Origin: CAIWHR01 sp963734085
GTDB taxonomy: Bacteria; Pseudomonadota; Gammaproteobacteria; Burkholderiales; Casimicrobiaceae
Length of the DNA stretch: 64,000 bases
NCBI GenBank assembly: GCA_963734085.1
Contig: CAVTFT010000017.1
Location: forward strand, 558,001 to 622,000
Reading direction: 5' to 3'
Shown here: piece by piece, positions 8,280 to 16,111 of the stretch
Position numbering within the stretch: position 1 is the first letter of the stretch
Layout: the number at the start of each line of letters is the position of its first letter
Translations under genes and position numbers: made by a program
Notes under the pieces: model-generated
The model's input: the letters and a program-made list of their open reading frames with translations, nothing else
Databases searched by the model: none
Told to the model about the DNA's origin: nothing

Positions 8280-9383
8280 ATGAGCGACAAGAAGTTCGCG
8301 TCGCAAGCCGACCTCGTCGCAAAGAAGGTCAGCTTCGACAAGCTCTCCGACCACGCCTACGCCTACACTGCAGAGGGCGATCCCAACACCGGCGTCGTCG
8401 TCGGCGACGACGCGGTGATGGTGATCGACACGCAGGCGACACCGGTGATGGCACAGGACGTGATCCGGCGTATCCGCGAGGTCACGGCCAAGCCGATCCG
8501 TTACGTCACGCTGTCGCACTATCACGCCGTACGTGTGCTCGGCGCGTCGGCCTACAAGCCCGAGCACATCATCGCGAGCCGCGATACGTACGACTTGATC
8601 GTCGAGCGCGGCGAGGCCGACATGAAAAGCGAGATCGAGCGTTTCCCGCGGCTTTTTCAGGCCGTGGAATCGGTCCCCGGGCTCACCTGGCCGACGCTCG
8701 TGTTCGAGAAGCGCCTGACGCTCATGCTCGGCAAGCTCGAAGTCGAGATCATGCAGCTGGGCCGTGGCCACACCAAAGGCGACACCGTCGTCTGGCTGCC
8801 GCATGACCGGGTTCTGTTCTCGGGCGACCTCGTCGAATACGATGCGACGCCCTACACCGGGGACGCGTACCTGACCGATTGGCCGGCGACGCTCGACGCG
8901 ATTGCCGCGCTCGAGCCGGAAAAGCTCGTGCCGGGGCGCGGTGCATCGCTCCAGTCACCCGAGCAAGTGAAAGCGGGGCTCGCCGGCACGCGCGCGTTCG
9001 TGACCGAGATGTTCGATGCGGTGAAGCGAGGCGCGGCCACGGGCAAGGACCTTAGGCGCGTGTACCACGAAACCTATGCGCTGCTGCAGCCGAAATTCGG
9101 CCGCTGGGTGATCTTCGACCATTGCCTGCCGTTCGACGTCTCGCGGGCCTACGACGAGGCGACGCAATACAAGGACCCGCGGATCTGGACCGCGCAGCGC
9201 GACAAGGACATGTGGGAAGCGCTGGAAGGGTGGGACAGCGAGCTTGTCGACATCCCGCGAAGGCGGGGGCCCAGTGTCTCTTGTTTACCGAGAATCAAAG
9301 ACGCTGGGTTCCCGCGTTCGCGGGAACGACAGACGACGGAAGCGATCTCGGGCCTCTGGACGCATCGCTATCCGCGTCGATGA
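8280..9383 (+). CDS. MBL-fold metallo-hydrolase, first gene of an aromatic-degradation-like operon
   Basis: Metallo-beta-lactamase-fold hydrolase of 367 residues. The fold is clear from VMVIDTQATP (about residue 46), LSHYHAVRVLGA (about 77), GRGHTKGD (about 161) and LFSGDLVEY (about 179). The first metal motif reads HYHAVR instead of HXHXDH, so the aspartate and third histidine are missing; one metal site may be lost or rebuilt. The last roughly 45 residues, beginning DIPRRRGPSV, are the translation of a dispersed palindromic repeat (9247-9331) and are therefore not ancestral protein. Its TGA overlaps the ATG of the monooxygenase (ATGA). Function is likely ester or lactone hydrolysis in the pathway encoded by the next genes; that is inference. 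Confidence 0.85.
   Translation: MSDKKFASQADLVAKKVSFDKLSDHAYAYTAEGDPNTGVVVGDDAVMVIDTQATPVMAQDVIRRIREVTAKPIRYVTLSHYHAVRVLGASAYKPEHIIASRDTYDLIVERGEADMKSEIERFPRLFQAVESVPGLTWPTLVFEKRLTLMLGKLEVEIMQLGRGHTKGDTVVWLPHDRVLFSGDLVEYDATPYTGDAYLTDWPATLDAIAALEPEKLVPGRGASLQSPEQVKAGLAGTRAFVTEMFDAVKRGAATGKDLRRVYHETYALLQPKFGRWVIFDHCLPFDVSRAYDEATQYKDPRIWTAQRDKDMWEALEGWDSELVDIPRRRGPSVSCLPRIKDAGFPRSRERQTTEAISGLWTHRYPRR
9247..9331. repeat. Dispersed palindromic repeat, copy B, inside the MBL-fold coding sequence
   Basis: Left palindrome CATCCCGCGAAGGCGGGGG, then CCCAGTGTC, a short spacer, AAGACGCTGGG and right palindrome TTCCCGCGTTCGCGGGAACG. It lies in frame with, and extends, the 3' end of the MBL-fold gene without breaking it. 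The same architecture is found at 7061, 18711 and 63205. Confidence 0.85.
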
Positions 9384-11020
9384 AAACGTACACCAACCCC
9401 GTCTATGCCTACGTGCGCTCGCCCGATCAGGACGCGCCGCCGCTACGCCGTCCCGTCGTTGTCGTCGGCGCCGGCCCCGTCGGGCTCACGGCGGCGATCG
9501 ACCTCGCCCAGCGCGATGTTCCCGTCGTCGTGCTCGACGAGGACAACACGGTCAGCGTCGGCTCGCGTGCGATCTGCTATGCAAAGCGTGCGCTCGAGAT
9601 CCTCGATCGTCTGGGCTGCGGCGAGCGCATCGTCGCCAAGGGTGTCGAGTGGAAGACGGGCAAGGTCTTCTTCAAGGAGGAGCTCGTCTACGCGTTCGAC
9701 CTGTTGCCGGATACGGGTCATCATCGGCCGGCGTTCGTCAACCTGCAGCAATACCATTTCGAAGAGTGTCTCGTCGACCGCCTCGCCGAGCTCCCGTCCG
9801 CCGAGATCCGCTGGCAGCACAAGGTGGTCGAGGTCGCGCCGAAGGCCGATGGCGCCGTGCTGCGCATCGCCACACCGGACGGCGAATACTGGCTGTCCTG
9901 CGACTGGCTGGTCGTCGCGGACGGCGCGCGCAGCCCGGTGCGCGCGATGCTGGGCCTCGAAGCCGAGGGCCAGGTGTTCCGCGATCGCTTCCTGATCGCC
10001 GACATCTACATGAAGTCGGATTTTCCGTCGGAGCGCTGGTTCTGGTTCGATCCGCCGTTCCATCCGAACCAGTCGGCGCTGCTGCATCGGCAGGCGGACG
10101 ACGTCTGGCGGATCGATTTTCAGCTCGGGTGGGACGCCAACCCGGAAGAGGAGAGGAAGCCCGAGAAGATCGTGCCGCGACTGCGCGCGATGCTGGGCCC
10201 CGATGCCGAGTTCGAGATCGAATGGGCGAGCGTCTACACGTTCCAGTGTCGCCGGATGAAGCATTTTCGCTACGGCCGCGTGCTTTTCGCCGGCGACGCG
10301 GCGCATCTGGTCTCGCCGTTCGGCGCACGCGGCGCCAACAGCGGCGTCCAGGACAGCGACAATCTGGTCTGGAAGCTGAAGCTCGTGATGGACGGGCTCG
10401 CGCCCGAGCGGCTCCTGGACAGCTACGACGTCGAGCGCACGGCCGCGGCCGACGAGAACATCCAGAACTCGACGCGCGCGACCGATTTCATCACGCCGAA
10501 AAGCCCGGTCTCGCGCACGTTCCGCGACGCGGTCTTGGCACTCGCCAAGCATCATGTGTTCGCGCGGAAGCTCGTCAACAGCGGCCGGCTTTCGGTGCCG
10601 CACGTGCACACGGAGTCGCCGCTCAATACGCCGGACCGTCCGGGCGAGACGTTCGCCGGCGCGATGGTGCCCGGGGCTGCGGCGGCCGACGCGCCGGCCA
10701 GGGGACCGGGCTCGCCGTGGCTGCTCGGCTATCTGCACAACGGCTTCACGTTGCTGACGTTCGGTGACGCCGTGCCGGCCGACGTCGCCGCGGAGCTCGC
10801 CCGCGCCAAGGTTCCCTGCCGGGTCGTGCAGGTCGACGGCCGCAGAGCCGACGACCGCATTGTGGTCCGCGACAGCGCCGGGCTCCTGTCCGAACGCTAC
10901 GACGCGAAGTCCGGCACGTGTTACCTTTTCCGCCCCGACCAGCACATCTGCGCGCGCTGGCGGAGCTTCGACGCCGCGGCCGTGCGCGCGGCGATTGCGC
11001 ATGCGACCTGCAACGACTGA
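9380..11020 (+). CDS. FAD-dependent aromatic monooxygenase (PheA/TfdB/MhpA-like)
   Basis: Flavoprotein hydroxylase of 546 residues, acting on a phenolic substrate with NAD(P)H and O2 in known relatives. The N-terminal dinucleotide-binding loop VVVGAGPVGLTAAIDLA begins near residue 28, a DG-type motif VVADGARSPVRAMLG near 178, and the FAD-binding VLFAGDAAHLVSPFGARG near 302. The C-terminal third is the thioredoxin-like domain of the family, with RPDQHICARW near the end. The start is set by the ATGA overlap with the MBL-fold gene. It is followed by the small DUF2783 gene and a ring-cleaving dioxygenase, which fits hydroxylation preceding ring cleavage. The exact substrate is not readable. Confidence 0.92.
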   Translation: MKTYTNPVYAYVRSPDQDAPPLRRPVVVVGAGPVGLTAAIDLAQRDVPVVVLDEDNTVSVGSRAICYAKRALEILDRLGCGERIVAKGVEWKTGKVFFKEELVYAFDLLPDTGHHRPAFVNLQQYHFEECLVDRLAELPSAEIRWQHKVVEVAPKADGAVLRIATPDGEYWLSCDWLVVADGARSPVRAMLGLEAEGQVFRDRFLIADIYMKSDFPSERWFWFDPPFHPNQSALLHRQADDVWRIDFQLGWDANPEEERKPEKIVPRLRAMLGPDAEFEIEWASVYTFQCRRMKHFRYGRVLFAGDAAHLVSPFGARGANSGVQDSDNLVWKLKLVMDGLAPERLLDSYDVERTAAADENIQNSTRATDFITPKSPVSRTFRDAVLALAKHHVFARKLVNSGRLSVPHVHTESPLNTPDRPGETFAGAMVPGAAAADAPARGPGSPWLLGYLHNGFTLLTFGDAVPADVAAELARAKVPCRVVQVDGRRADDRIVVRDSAGLLSERYDAKSGTCYLFRPDQHICARWRSFDAAAVRAAIAHATCND

Positions 11021-11033
11021 AGGAACGCTCGCG

Positions 11034-11249
11034 ATGGCCACCCTCAATACCGCGCAGAACCTCCCCGTGCCCGACGATTTCTACCAGGCGCTGATCGCGC
11101 TGCATCGCGATTTGACCGAGGAGCAGAGCGCGCTTGTCAATGCCAAGCTGATCCTGCTGCTGGCCAACCACATCGGCGATCCGGTAGTGCTGACGGCAGC
11201 GATGGAGGCCGCGCGCGAGGATGTCGCGTCCCGAGGAGTTTCGTCATGA
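11034..11249 (+). CDS. DUF2783 small protein
   Basis: A 71-residue protein with no signal peptide or membrane segment. It belongs to the small DUF2783 family, typically encoded between a flavin monooxygenase and a homogentisate-dioxygenase-like gene, as here. Visible features are a helical body with DFYQALIALHRDLTEEQSAL and ANHIGDPVVLTAAMEAA. It begins 13 bases after the monooxygenase and ends in a 4-base ATGA overlap with the dioxygenase. Its role is unknown; an accessory subunit or stabiliser of one of its neighbours is plausible. Confidence 0.75.
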   Translation: MATLNTAQNLPVPDDFYQALIALHRDLTEEQSALVNAKLILLLANHIGDPVVLTAAMEAAREDVASRGVSS

Positions 11250-12376
11250 AGCATTACATCCGCTTTCCGCGCGCCGACGGCACGCACAGCCGGCAGGCCC
11301 ACGCCGACCTGCCGCAAGGAACGTTCGAGCGCGAAATGGGCAAGGAAGGCTTTTTCGGACCCGCCGCACACTTCCATCATCGCCATCCACCGACGGCGTG
11401 GGAGACCTTCAGCGGCGCGCTCAATCCGCACGCCTACGACCTGACCAGGCTGCCGGCGACGGGTGCCTCTCCCTGGGATGCCACCCCGTTCATGGCCAAT
11501 GGAGACGTCAAGATTCGCCACTGGAAGACCGACCGCGCAATGGATCATCTCGTCCGCAACCAGGACGGCGACGAATTGCTGTTCGTCCACGACGGCGCCG
11601 GCGAATTCTTCTGCGACTGGGGACACCTCACGTATCGCGACGGCGACTACCTCGTGATCCCGCGCGGCGGCCTGTGGCGGATTGCGCCGACCGCGCCGAC
11701 GACGCTGCTGCTCGTCGAATGCACCGAGGGCACGTACACGCTGCCGGAGAAAGGCATCGTCGGGCCGCACGCGATCTTCGATCCCGCCGTGCTCGACGTG
11801 CCCGCGATGGACGAGACGTTCCGCAAGCAGCAGACCGACGACCCGTGGACGGTGGTCGTCAAGCGCAAGGGCGCGCTGTCGACGATTCGCTATCCGTTCA
11901 ATCCGCTGGACGCCGTGGGCTGGCATGGCGATCTCTGCGTCGTGCGCGTCAACGTCCGCGACATCCGGCCGCTGATGAGCCACCGCTATCACCTGCCGCC
12001 GTCCGCGCACACGACGTTCGTCGGGAAGAACTTCATCGTCTGCACGTTCGCGCCGCGGCCGATCGAGTCGGATCCCGGCGCGCTCAAGGTCCCGTTCTAT
12101 CACAACAACGACGACTACGACGAGGTGATCTTCTACCATCGCGGCGATTTCTTCAGCCGCGACAACATCAAGCCGGGAATGGTGACGTTCCATCCCTGCG
12201 GCTTCACGCACGGCCCGCATCCGAAGGCGTTCGCGGCCGGCGCCAAGCATGCGCGCAAGGAAACTGACGAATACGCGGTGATGATCGACACGCGGTTCCC
12301 GCTGGAAGTCGCGGCGCTGCCGGAGGGCGTGGAGAACCGCGATTACGTCAATTCGTGGCGCACGAGACCGGCATAG
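11246..12376 (+). CDS. Homogentisate 1,2-dioxygenase family ring-cleaving enzyme
   Basis: Cupin-type non-heme iron dioxygenase of 376 residues that opens a dihydroxylated aromatic ring such as homogentisate. The C-terminal cupin carries the iron-binding region VPFYHNNDDYDEVIFY (about residues 284-299), followed by GDFFSRDNIKPG and FHPCGFTHGPHP, matching the family's His-Glu-His ligand area. It is shorter than classical HmgA (about 430-440 residues) and belongs to the shorter bacterial group encoded with an FAD monooxygenase and DUF2783. Substrate could therefore be a homogentisate analogue. Coupled by ATGA overlap to DUF2783. Confidence 0.85.
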   Translation: MKHYIRFPRADGTHSRQAHADLPQGTFEREMGKEGFFGPAAHFHHRHPPTAWETFSGALNPHAYDLTRLPATGASPWDATPFMANGDVKIRHWKTDRAMDHLVRNQDGDELLFVHDGAGEFFCDWGHLTYRDGDYLVIPRGGLWRIAPTAPTTLLLVECTEGTYTLPEKGIVGPHAIFDPAVLDVPAMDETFRKQQTDDPWTVVVKRKGALSTIRYPFNPLDAVGWHGDLCVVRVNVRDIRPLMSHRYHLPPSAHTTFVGKNFIVCTFAPRPIESDPGALKVPFYHNNDDYDEVIFYHRGDFFSRDNIKPGMVTFHPCGFTHGPHPKAFAAGAKHARKETDEYAVMIDTRFPLEVAALPEGVENRDYVNSWRTRPA

Positions 12377-12411
12377 GTAGTCGCAGCCTGGGACATACGC
12401 GGGGAGGACCC

Positions 12412-12807
12412 TTGGCGTACGAGGAGCTGATAGTACGAGCGGCGGAAGTCGCTGTTCTGTTCCGGGCGTCCGACCATTGCGACGCCGGTCTTGTGGGCGC
12501 GGCCGTGCTGGCTGCGTCCGGTGCGGTCTACACGGGCTGCTCCGTCGACTTGCGCTGTGGCATCGGTTTCTGCGCCGAGCATTCTGCCGTTGCCGAGATG
12601 CTGAAGCATCACGAGGCTCGGATCCGTGCGGTGGTGGCAATCAACGATGACGGTACCGTGTTGCCACCCTGTGGCCGTTGCCGGGAGCTCATTTATCAGA
12701 TCGACCCGGCCAACCTGGACACGGACGTCGTCGTCAGCCGCAACGAGATCATGAAACTGCGCGATCTGCTGCCGCATCCCTGGCAGCCGCGCCATTGGCC
12801 CGCTTAG
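12412..12807 (+). CDS. Cytidine deaminase-like / blasticidin-S-deaminase-like protein
   Basis: Zinc-dependent nucleoside-deaminase fold of 131 residues. The zinc and catalytic motifs are present: CAEHSAVAEML (C-A-E) and PPCGRCREL (PC-x-x-C). The segment between them and the ending LRDLLPHPW resemble the blasticidin-S deaminase branch as much as Cdd. Start: the TTG at 12412 is chosen because GGGAGGA lies just upstream; an in-frame GTG at 12355 would add 19 residues and overlap the dioxygenase. It is the last gene of the operon. Whether it deaminates cytidine or an aminated heterocycle is not clear. Confidence 0.8.
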   Translation: MAYEELIVRAAEVAVLFRASDHCDAGLVGAAVLAASGAVYTGCSVDLRCGIGFCAEHSAVAEMLKHHEARIRAVVAINDDGTVLPPCGRCRELIYQIDPANLDTDVVVSRNEIMKLRDLLPHPWQPRHWPA

Positions 12808-13004
12808 GCGCCGCTCAGGCTCAGCCGAGCGCGCACAGACCGACGTGACCGCTCAAAGTGGGCGCCGCCCTGGTATCCCAATCAATTTGACCACATTCAC
12901 CGCGCTGGTTTGATCGGGTACGCGGAGGTATCCGTTGCTCCCCTTTGGGCGCCGACGGGTACATGCTCCCGACGTTCGCGATCCCCTTCCATGCAGTTCC
13001 CCGG

Positions 13005-14240
13005 CTATTTGGTTCCCGGCGGAAACTTTGCGACCGCGAGACCGCCGATCTGCTTCCCCATGGCCATACCGACTTCCGTCGAGTTGCGGTAGTGCACGCC
13101 GTCGCAGATGCGAGCCATCGCCACCTCCTGCACGAAATCGTCGACCTTTGTCCAGCTCCGTGCAGCGCCTTTGGCGGTGTAGCTGGTCGTCGTCAGCGTC
13201 GGAGTCGGACCGGTGCCAACCTCCGCCAGCAGCACCGTGCCAACGGCACCGGCGACGATGCAGTGCGCGCACGGATACTCGGGATGCATGGGCGTGTCGA
13301 TGAATGGCGTCCACGATGGATCCCGTTCCGTCGCGTCGTTACCGTCGATGTCTCCATTGCGGATCGCGGTAACTGGCCGCCAGAAGTTGTAGTGGTACTT
13401 GGCGTCGAATACGGCAATCAAGGCGTCATCCATCGCCTGCGTCGCGGCGGCGAGCAAGCGCGCGTTTTGCGTAACCTCCCGTTCGGGAGCAACGGCTACC
13501 GATAGCACGATCCCGTGGTATATCGGGGGCAGCGTCGCTTCCCAAAAACGTGCGACGTCGGTCTGCTCGGGCGTGCGTCGGGTGCTGTTCTTCCCACCAA
13601 GCACCTTGATCTCGTTGTAGTCGCGCGCCCAGACCGCGCCCGTCAGGTCGGGCGGCGGGCCGGGGCGAAACTGGGCGGAACTCGTCATCAGCCAGGGCTT
13701 GCGCTGCGGCCACTGCGTGACCACAGGTATGACCGTGGGCACGTAGACACCCGCGGTGGTATAGGGCCGGTAGGTGTCCGCCGCGGCAACACTGTCCTCG
13801 GCACGCGACGCAAGTACTGCAGCAGCGGCCCGTTCGCCAACCGCAATGCCCGCGGTCTTCGCCCCGCCGTCGGCGACCTTGGCCAACGCAGTCTGATAGG
13901 CGCTGTCGATGGCGGCCTGCTGCGGGGGAAGGAGCTTCGTGAGCGTGACGCGGTTCGCGGCCGCGACCGCGGCATCGATCGAGGCCCCGGGAGCGGCCTC
14001 CAGTTTGAGTTCGCCCGCCGGATAACGCCTTGTGATGGCGTTGACGGCCTCGTAGACCGTTGTCTGGACAATGGCCATCACGCGGTTGGCCGGGGGAGGT
14101 CCCAGCTTGGCATCGACGATGATGTTGCAGGCCGTGACGTCCCAGTCGGTGACCACATCGGCCATCGCCATCGGACCGATGAACAATGAGGCGGCGGCGA
14201 CGAGTAACGCGGTGCCCAGGTGCTTCGTTATGCATTCCAT
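13005..14240 (-). CDS. Vanadium-dependent haloperoxidase / PAP2-type secreted phosphatase
   Basis: Secreted protein of 411 residues. A Sec signal peptide spans about residues 1-27 (core LGTALLVAAASLFIGPMAMA). The C-terminal half shows the vanadate/phosphate site: K and R seven apart in AKYHYNFWRPVTAIR, PCAHCIVAGA in place of the usual PSGH, and ARICDGVHYR, where R and the catalytic H are six apart. These match the spacing of vanadium chloroperoxidase. The change of Ser-Gly to Cys-Ala next to the first histidine is a variant worth noting. Start fixed by AAGGAG seven bases upstream of the ATG; the open frame continues upstream but without such a site. Convergent to the deaminase gene; haloperoxidase or acid phosphatase activity are both possible. 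Confidence 0.85.
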   Translation of the reverse strand: MECITKHLGTALLVAAASLFIGPMAMADVVTDWDVTACNIIVDAKLGPPPANRVMAIVQTTVYEAVNAITRRYPAGELKLEAAPGASIDAAVAAANRVTLTKLLPPQQAAIDSAYQTALAKVADGGAKTAGIAVGERAAAAVLASRAEDSVAAADTYRPYTTAGVYVPTVIPVVTQWPQRKPWLMTSSAQFRPGPPPDLTGAVWARDYNEIKVLGGKNSTRRTPEQTDVARFWEATLPPIYHGIVLSVAVAPEREVTQNARLLAAATQAMDDALIAVFDAKYHYNFWRPVTAIRNGDIDGNDATERDPSWTPFIDTPMHPEYPCAHCIVAGAVGTVLLAEVGTGPTPTLTTTSYTAKGAARSWTKVDDFVQEVAMARICDGVHYRNSTEVGMAMGKQIGGLAVAKFPPGTK

Positions 14241-14445
14241 GATCGTTTCTCCTTTCTCAGACTTCTCTTGGCGCATGCGGGCGACCTCGAGGCGATCGGT
14301 GCCATGGGGCAAGGGCTGCTCCGGGCGACGAGTCAGTGCGCGCGCCCATCGCAACAAATGTACGCGGCGCGGCGGTGGCGAGCAAAGGAGCGCCGACGAA
14401 CCAGGCAAATCGAGGCATGGCTGCGGCTGGGCGCAGATCGCTGGG

Positions 14446-14817
14446 TCAGGTCTGGCTCACCCCGGTGCTCGGCTTCCAGTCCTTGCCCTTCAACTCAATG
14501 ATGTACGAGCGCGTGCCGGCGCCGCCGATGATCTCGGCCGAGTGCGTTTCGGCCTCGGCAAATAACACGTAGCCAGGCGGGATCTGGGGAAAGCTCACGT
14601 TGCCGTCGGGAGTTGTCACTTTGAGCTTGGCGCCGGTGAGCGAGACCGTGACGTGGGCGGGGTGGTAGTGCATGCCCTGGCCGCAGACGCCAAGGCCCGG
14701 CCGGCTCTTGTACTCGAGGACACGCACGCGGTCGTTCTCCAGCACCACGCGGTAGGACCGCGGGTCGGCCGTCAGCGCGTCCTGCGCCATCGCCTCGCGG
14801 GTGACGACAGCTTCCAA
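14446..14817 (-). CDS. Cupin-like protein whose leader was lost to mobile-element debris
   Basis: Small single-domain cupin-type protein of about 114-123 residues. The body from DPRSYRVVLENDRVRVLEY through GQGMHYHPAHVTVSL (metal-binding histidines HYHP) to IIELKGKDWKPSTG is complete at the C-terminus. Related proteins begin with a signal peptide ending just before AQDALT; here that leader is absent and the sequence upstream of about 14800 belongs to an IS110-type transposase start. Possible starts are TTG 14817, which lies inside the IS110 remnant, or ATG 14790. The protein probably no longer reaches the periplasm if it is made at all. Confidence 0.6.
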   Translation of the reverse strand: MEAVVTREAMAQDALTADPRSYRVVLENDRVRVLEYKSRPGLGVCGQGMHYHPAHVTVSLTGAKLKVTTPDGNVSFPQIPPGYVLFAEAETHSAEIIGGAGTRSYIIELKGKDWKPSTGVSQT

Positions 14818-14903
14818 CTCTTCTCACCCAATTCGAAGGCCATGTACAGCGCGCTCGCTTCTACCGTATGCTTTCCGTGAAGGGCTGTTCCAGACGCATT
14901 CAT
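14772..14903 (-). pseudogene. N-terminal remnant of an IS110-family transposase
   Basis: On the - strand, AAGGAGAG precedes an ATG at 14903 that opens a 43-codon frame. Its residues ALYMAFELGEKSWKLS match the conserved start of long IS110-type transposases; similarity stops near 14805, exactly where the cupin gene resumes. The rest of the transposase is missing. The fragment therefore marks a recombination or deletion junction that replaced the cupin leader. Confidence 0.65.
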
Positions 14904-14921
14904 TTCGCTCTCCTTCCGTTA

Positions 14922-14932
14922 CTCAGTAGTCG
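14922..14932. repeat. Left inverted repeat of the IS630-family element
   Basis: CTCAGTAGTCG, next to the TA at 14920-14921. It matches the reverse complement of the right end with one mismatch in 11. Confidence 0.8.
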
Positions 14933-14950
14933 GTAAATAAGTCGACAAAT

Positions 14951-16021
14951 GTGGAACTTCGCGTGAGGACAATGATCTCATCGTTCATGAAACGAGACGG
15001 TCGGTCATTTGATCATCGGACGCTGGAACAAATACGTCTGATGGCGGTGGAGCGGGTGCGCGAAGGTGAGTCCGCAGCGGACGTGATTGCGGGCTACGGA
15101 TTCAATCGCACGACGATTTACAAATGGCTCACGGCGGCGCTGCAACCGGGTGTCGGGATCAAGGCGCTGCGGTCGACGAAAGCCACGGGACGGCCGCGCA
15201 GCCTTTCGCCGACGCAAGAGCGGCAGGTGTTCCGCTGGATCAATGGCCGCGACCCGCGCCAATACGGCTTGGATTTTGGTTTGTGGACGCGCGCGGTGGT
15301 GGTCGAATTGATCGACAAGAAATTCGGTGTCTGCCTTGGGCTGACCGCGGTTGGCGAACTGCTGGCAAAGCTCGGGCTGACACCACAGAAACCGTTGCAG
15401 CGCGCCTATCAGCGCGATCCCGAAGCCATCGAGCGTTGGCAACGGGAAACCTATCCTTCCATAGCCAAACAAGCCAAGACGCAAGGCGCTGACATCTTCT
15501 TCTGGGATGAGTCCGGTTTCCGCGCCGACACGGTCCATGGCAAGACCTGGGGAGTACGGGGTCAAACGCCGGTGGTGCATCGGCCCGGGCAGCGGCAGTC
15601 GTTCAGTGCCGCTTCGGCGGTCAATGCCAATGGCGCGTTCTGGTTCTGCACCTACGACGGCGCGCTCAACGCCGAGCTGTTCATCGCGTTGCTGCAACAG
15701 ATGATGAAGTACCGCAGGCGGCCGGTCCATCTGGTGCTCGATAGCTTGCCGGCGCACAAGAAGGCGATCGTGCGCGATTACGTGGCTGCGACCGACGGCA
15801 AGTTGACCTTGCACTTCCTGCCTGGCTACGCGCCCGACCTGAATCCGGACGAGTTGGTGTGGAGTCATGTCAAGCGTACAGGCACGGCGCGACGGCCGTT
15901 GCAAGCGGGTGAAAAGCTGCGCGAGAAGATTGAGGAGCAACTTGCGCGGCTGCAGCAAATGCCTCGTCTTGTACGCTCGTTCTTCCGCGCTCCTTCTGTC
16001 GCCTATATTGGCGACTGCTGA
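14951..16021 (+). CDS. IS630-family transposase
   Basis: DDE transposase of 356 residues, full length for the family, so the element may be active. An N-terminal helix-turn-helix region (ADVIAGYGFNRTTIYKWL, about residues 39-56) binds the ends. The catalytic triad is visible as IFFWDESGF, LVLDSLPAHK and NPDELVWSHVKR. The GTG at 14951 is the longest start; an ATG at 14972 or 14987 is also possible. The TGA stop lies inside the right inverted repeat, a compact arrangement common in this family. Confidence 0.92.
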   Translation: MELRVRTMISSFMKRDGRSFDHRTLEQIRLMAVERVREGESAADVIAGYGFNRTTIYKWLTAALQPGVGIKALRSTKATGRPRSLSPTQERQVFRWINGRDPRQYGLDFGLWTRAVVVELIDKKFGVCLGLTAVGELLAKLGLTPQKPLQRAYQRDPEAIERWQRETYPSIAKQAKTQGADIFFWDESGFRADTVHGKTWGVRGQTPVVHRPGQRQSFSAASAVNANGAFWFCTYDGALNAELFIALLQQMMKYRRRPVHLVLDSLPAHKKAIVRDYVAATDGKLTLHFLPGYAPDLNPDELVWSHVKRTGTARRPLQAGEKLREKIEEQLARLQQMPRLVRSFFRAPSVAYIGDC

Positions 16022-16022
16022 G
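16012..16022. repeat. Right inverted repeat of the IS630-family element
   Basis: CGACTGCTGAG, next to the TA at 16023-16024. The transposase stop codon is contained in it. Confidence 0.8.
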
Positions 16023-16059
16023 TAAATCGAGTTGGTCGAACTCTCGTTTTAACTCAAGG

Positions 16060-16097
16060 GGGCAAATCACGAACAGCCCTTCATAGTATCTTTGCCC
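16060..16097. promoter_or_regulatory. Inverted repeat in the enoyl-CoA hydratase leader
   Basis: GGGCAAA at 16060-16066 and TTTGCCC at 16091-16097 form a perfect seven-base inverted repeat around a 24-base spacer, 15 bases upstream of the hydratase start. It could be an operator or a weak hairpin; no regulator can be named. Confidence 0.3.
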
Positions 16098-16111
16098 AGA
16101 AGGAAACTGCG

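Larger units (their letters stand above)
14920..16024 (+). mobile_element. IS630-family insertion sequence, complete
   Basis: About 1.1 kb element bounded by TA dinucleotides (14920-14921 and 16023-16024), the target duplication typical of IS630. Its ends are inverted repeats, CTCAGTAGTCG on the left and CGACTGCTGAG on the right. It carries one intact transposase gene. It inserted about 17 bases upstream of the start codon of the IS110 remnant, so two unrelated elements sit back to back here. Confidence 0.88.
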
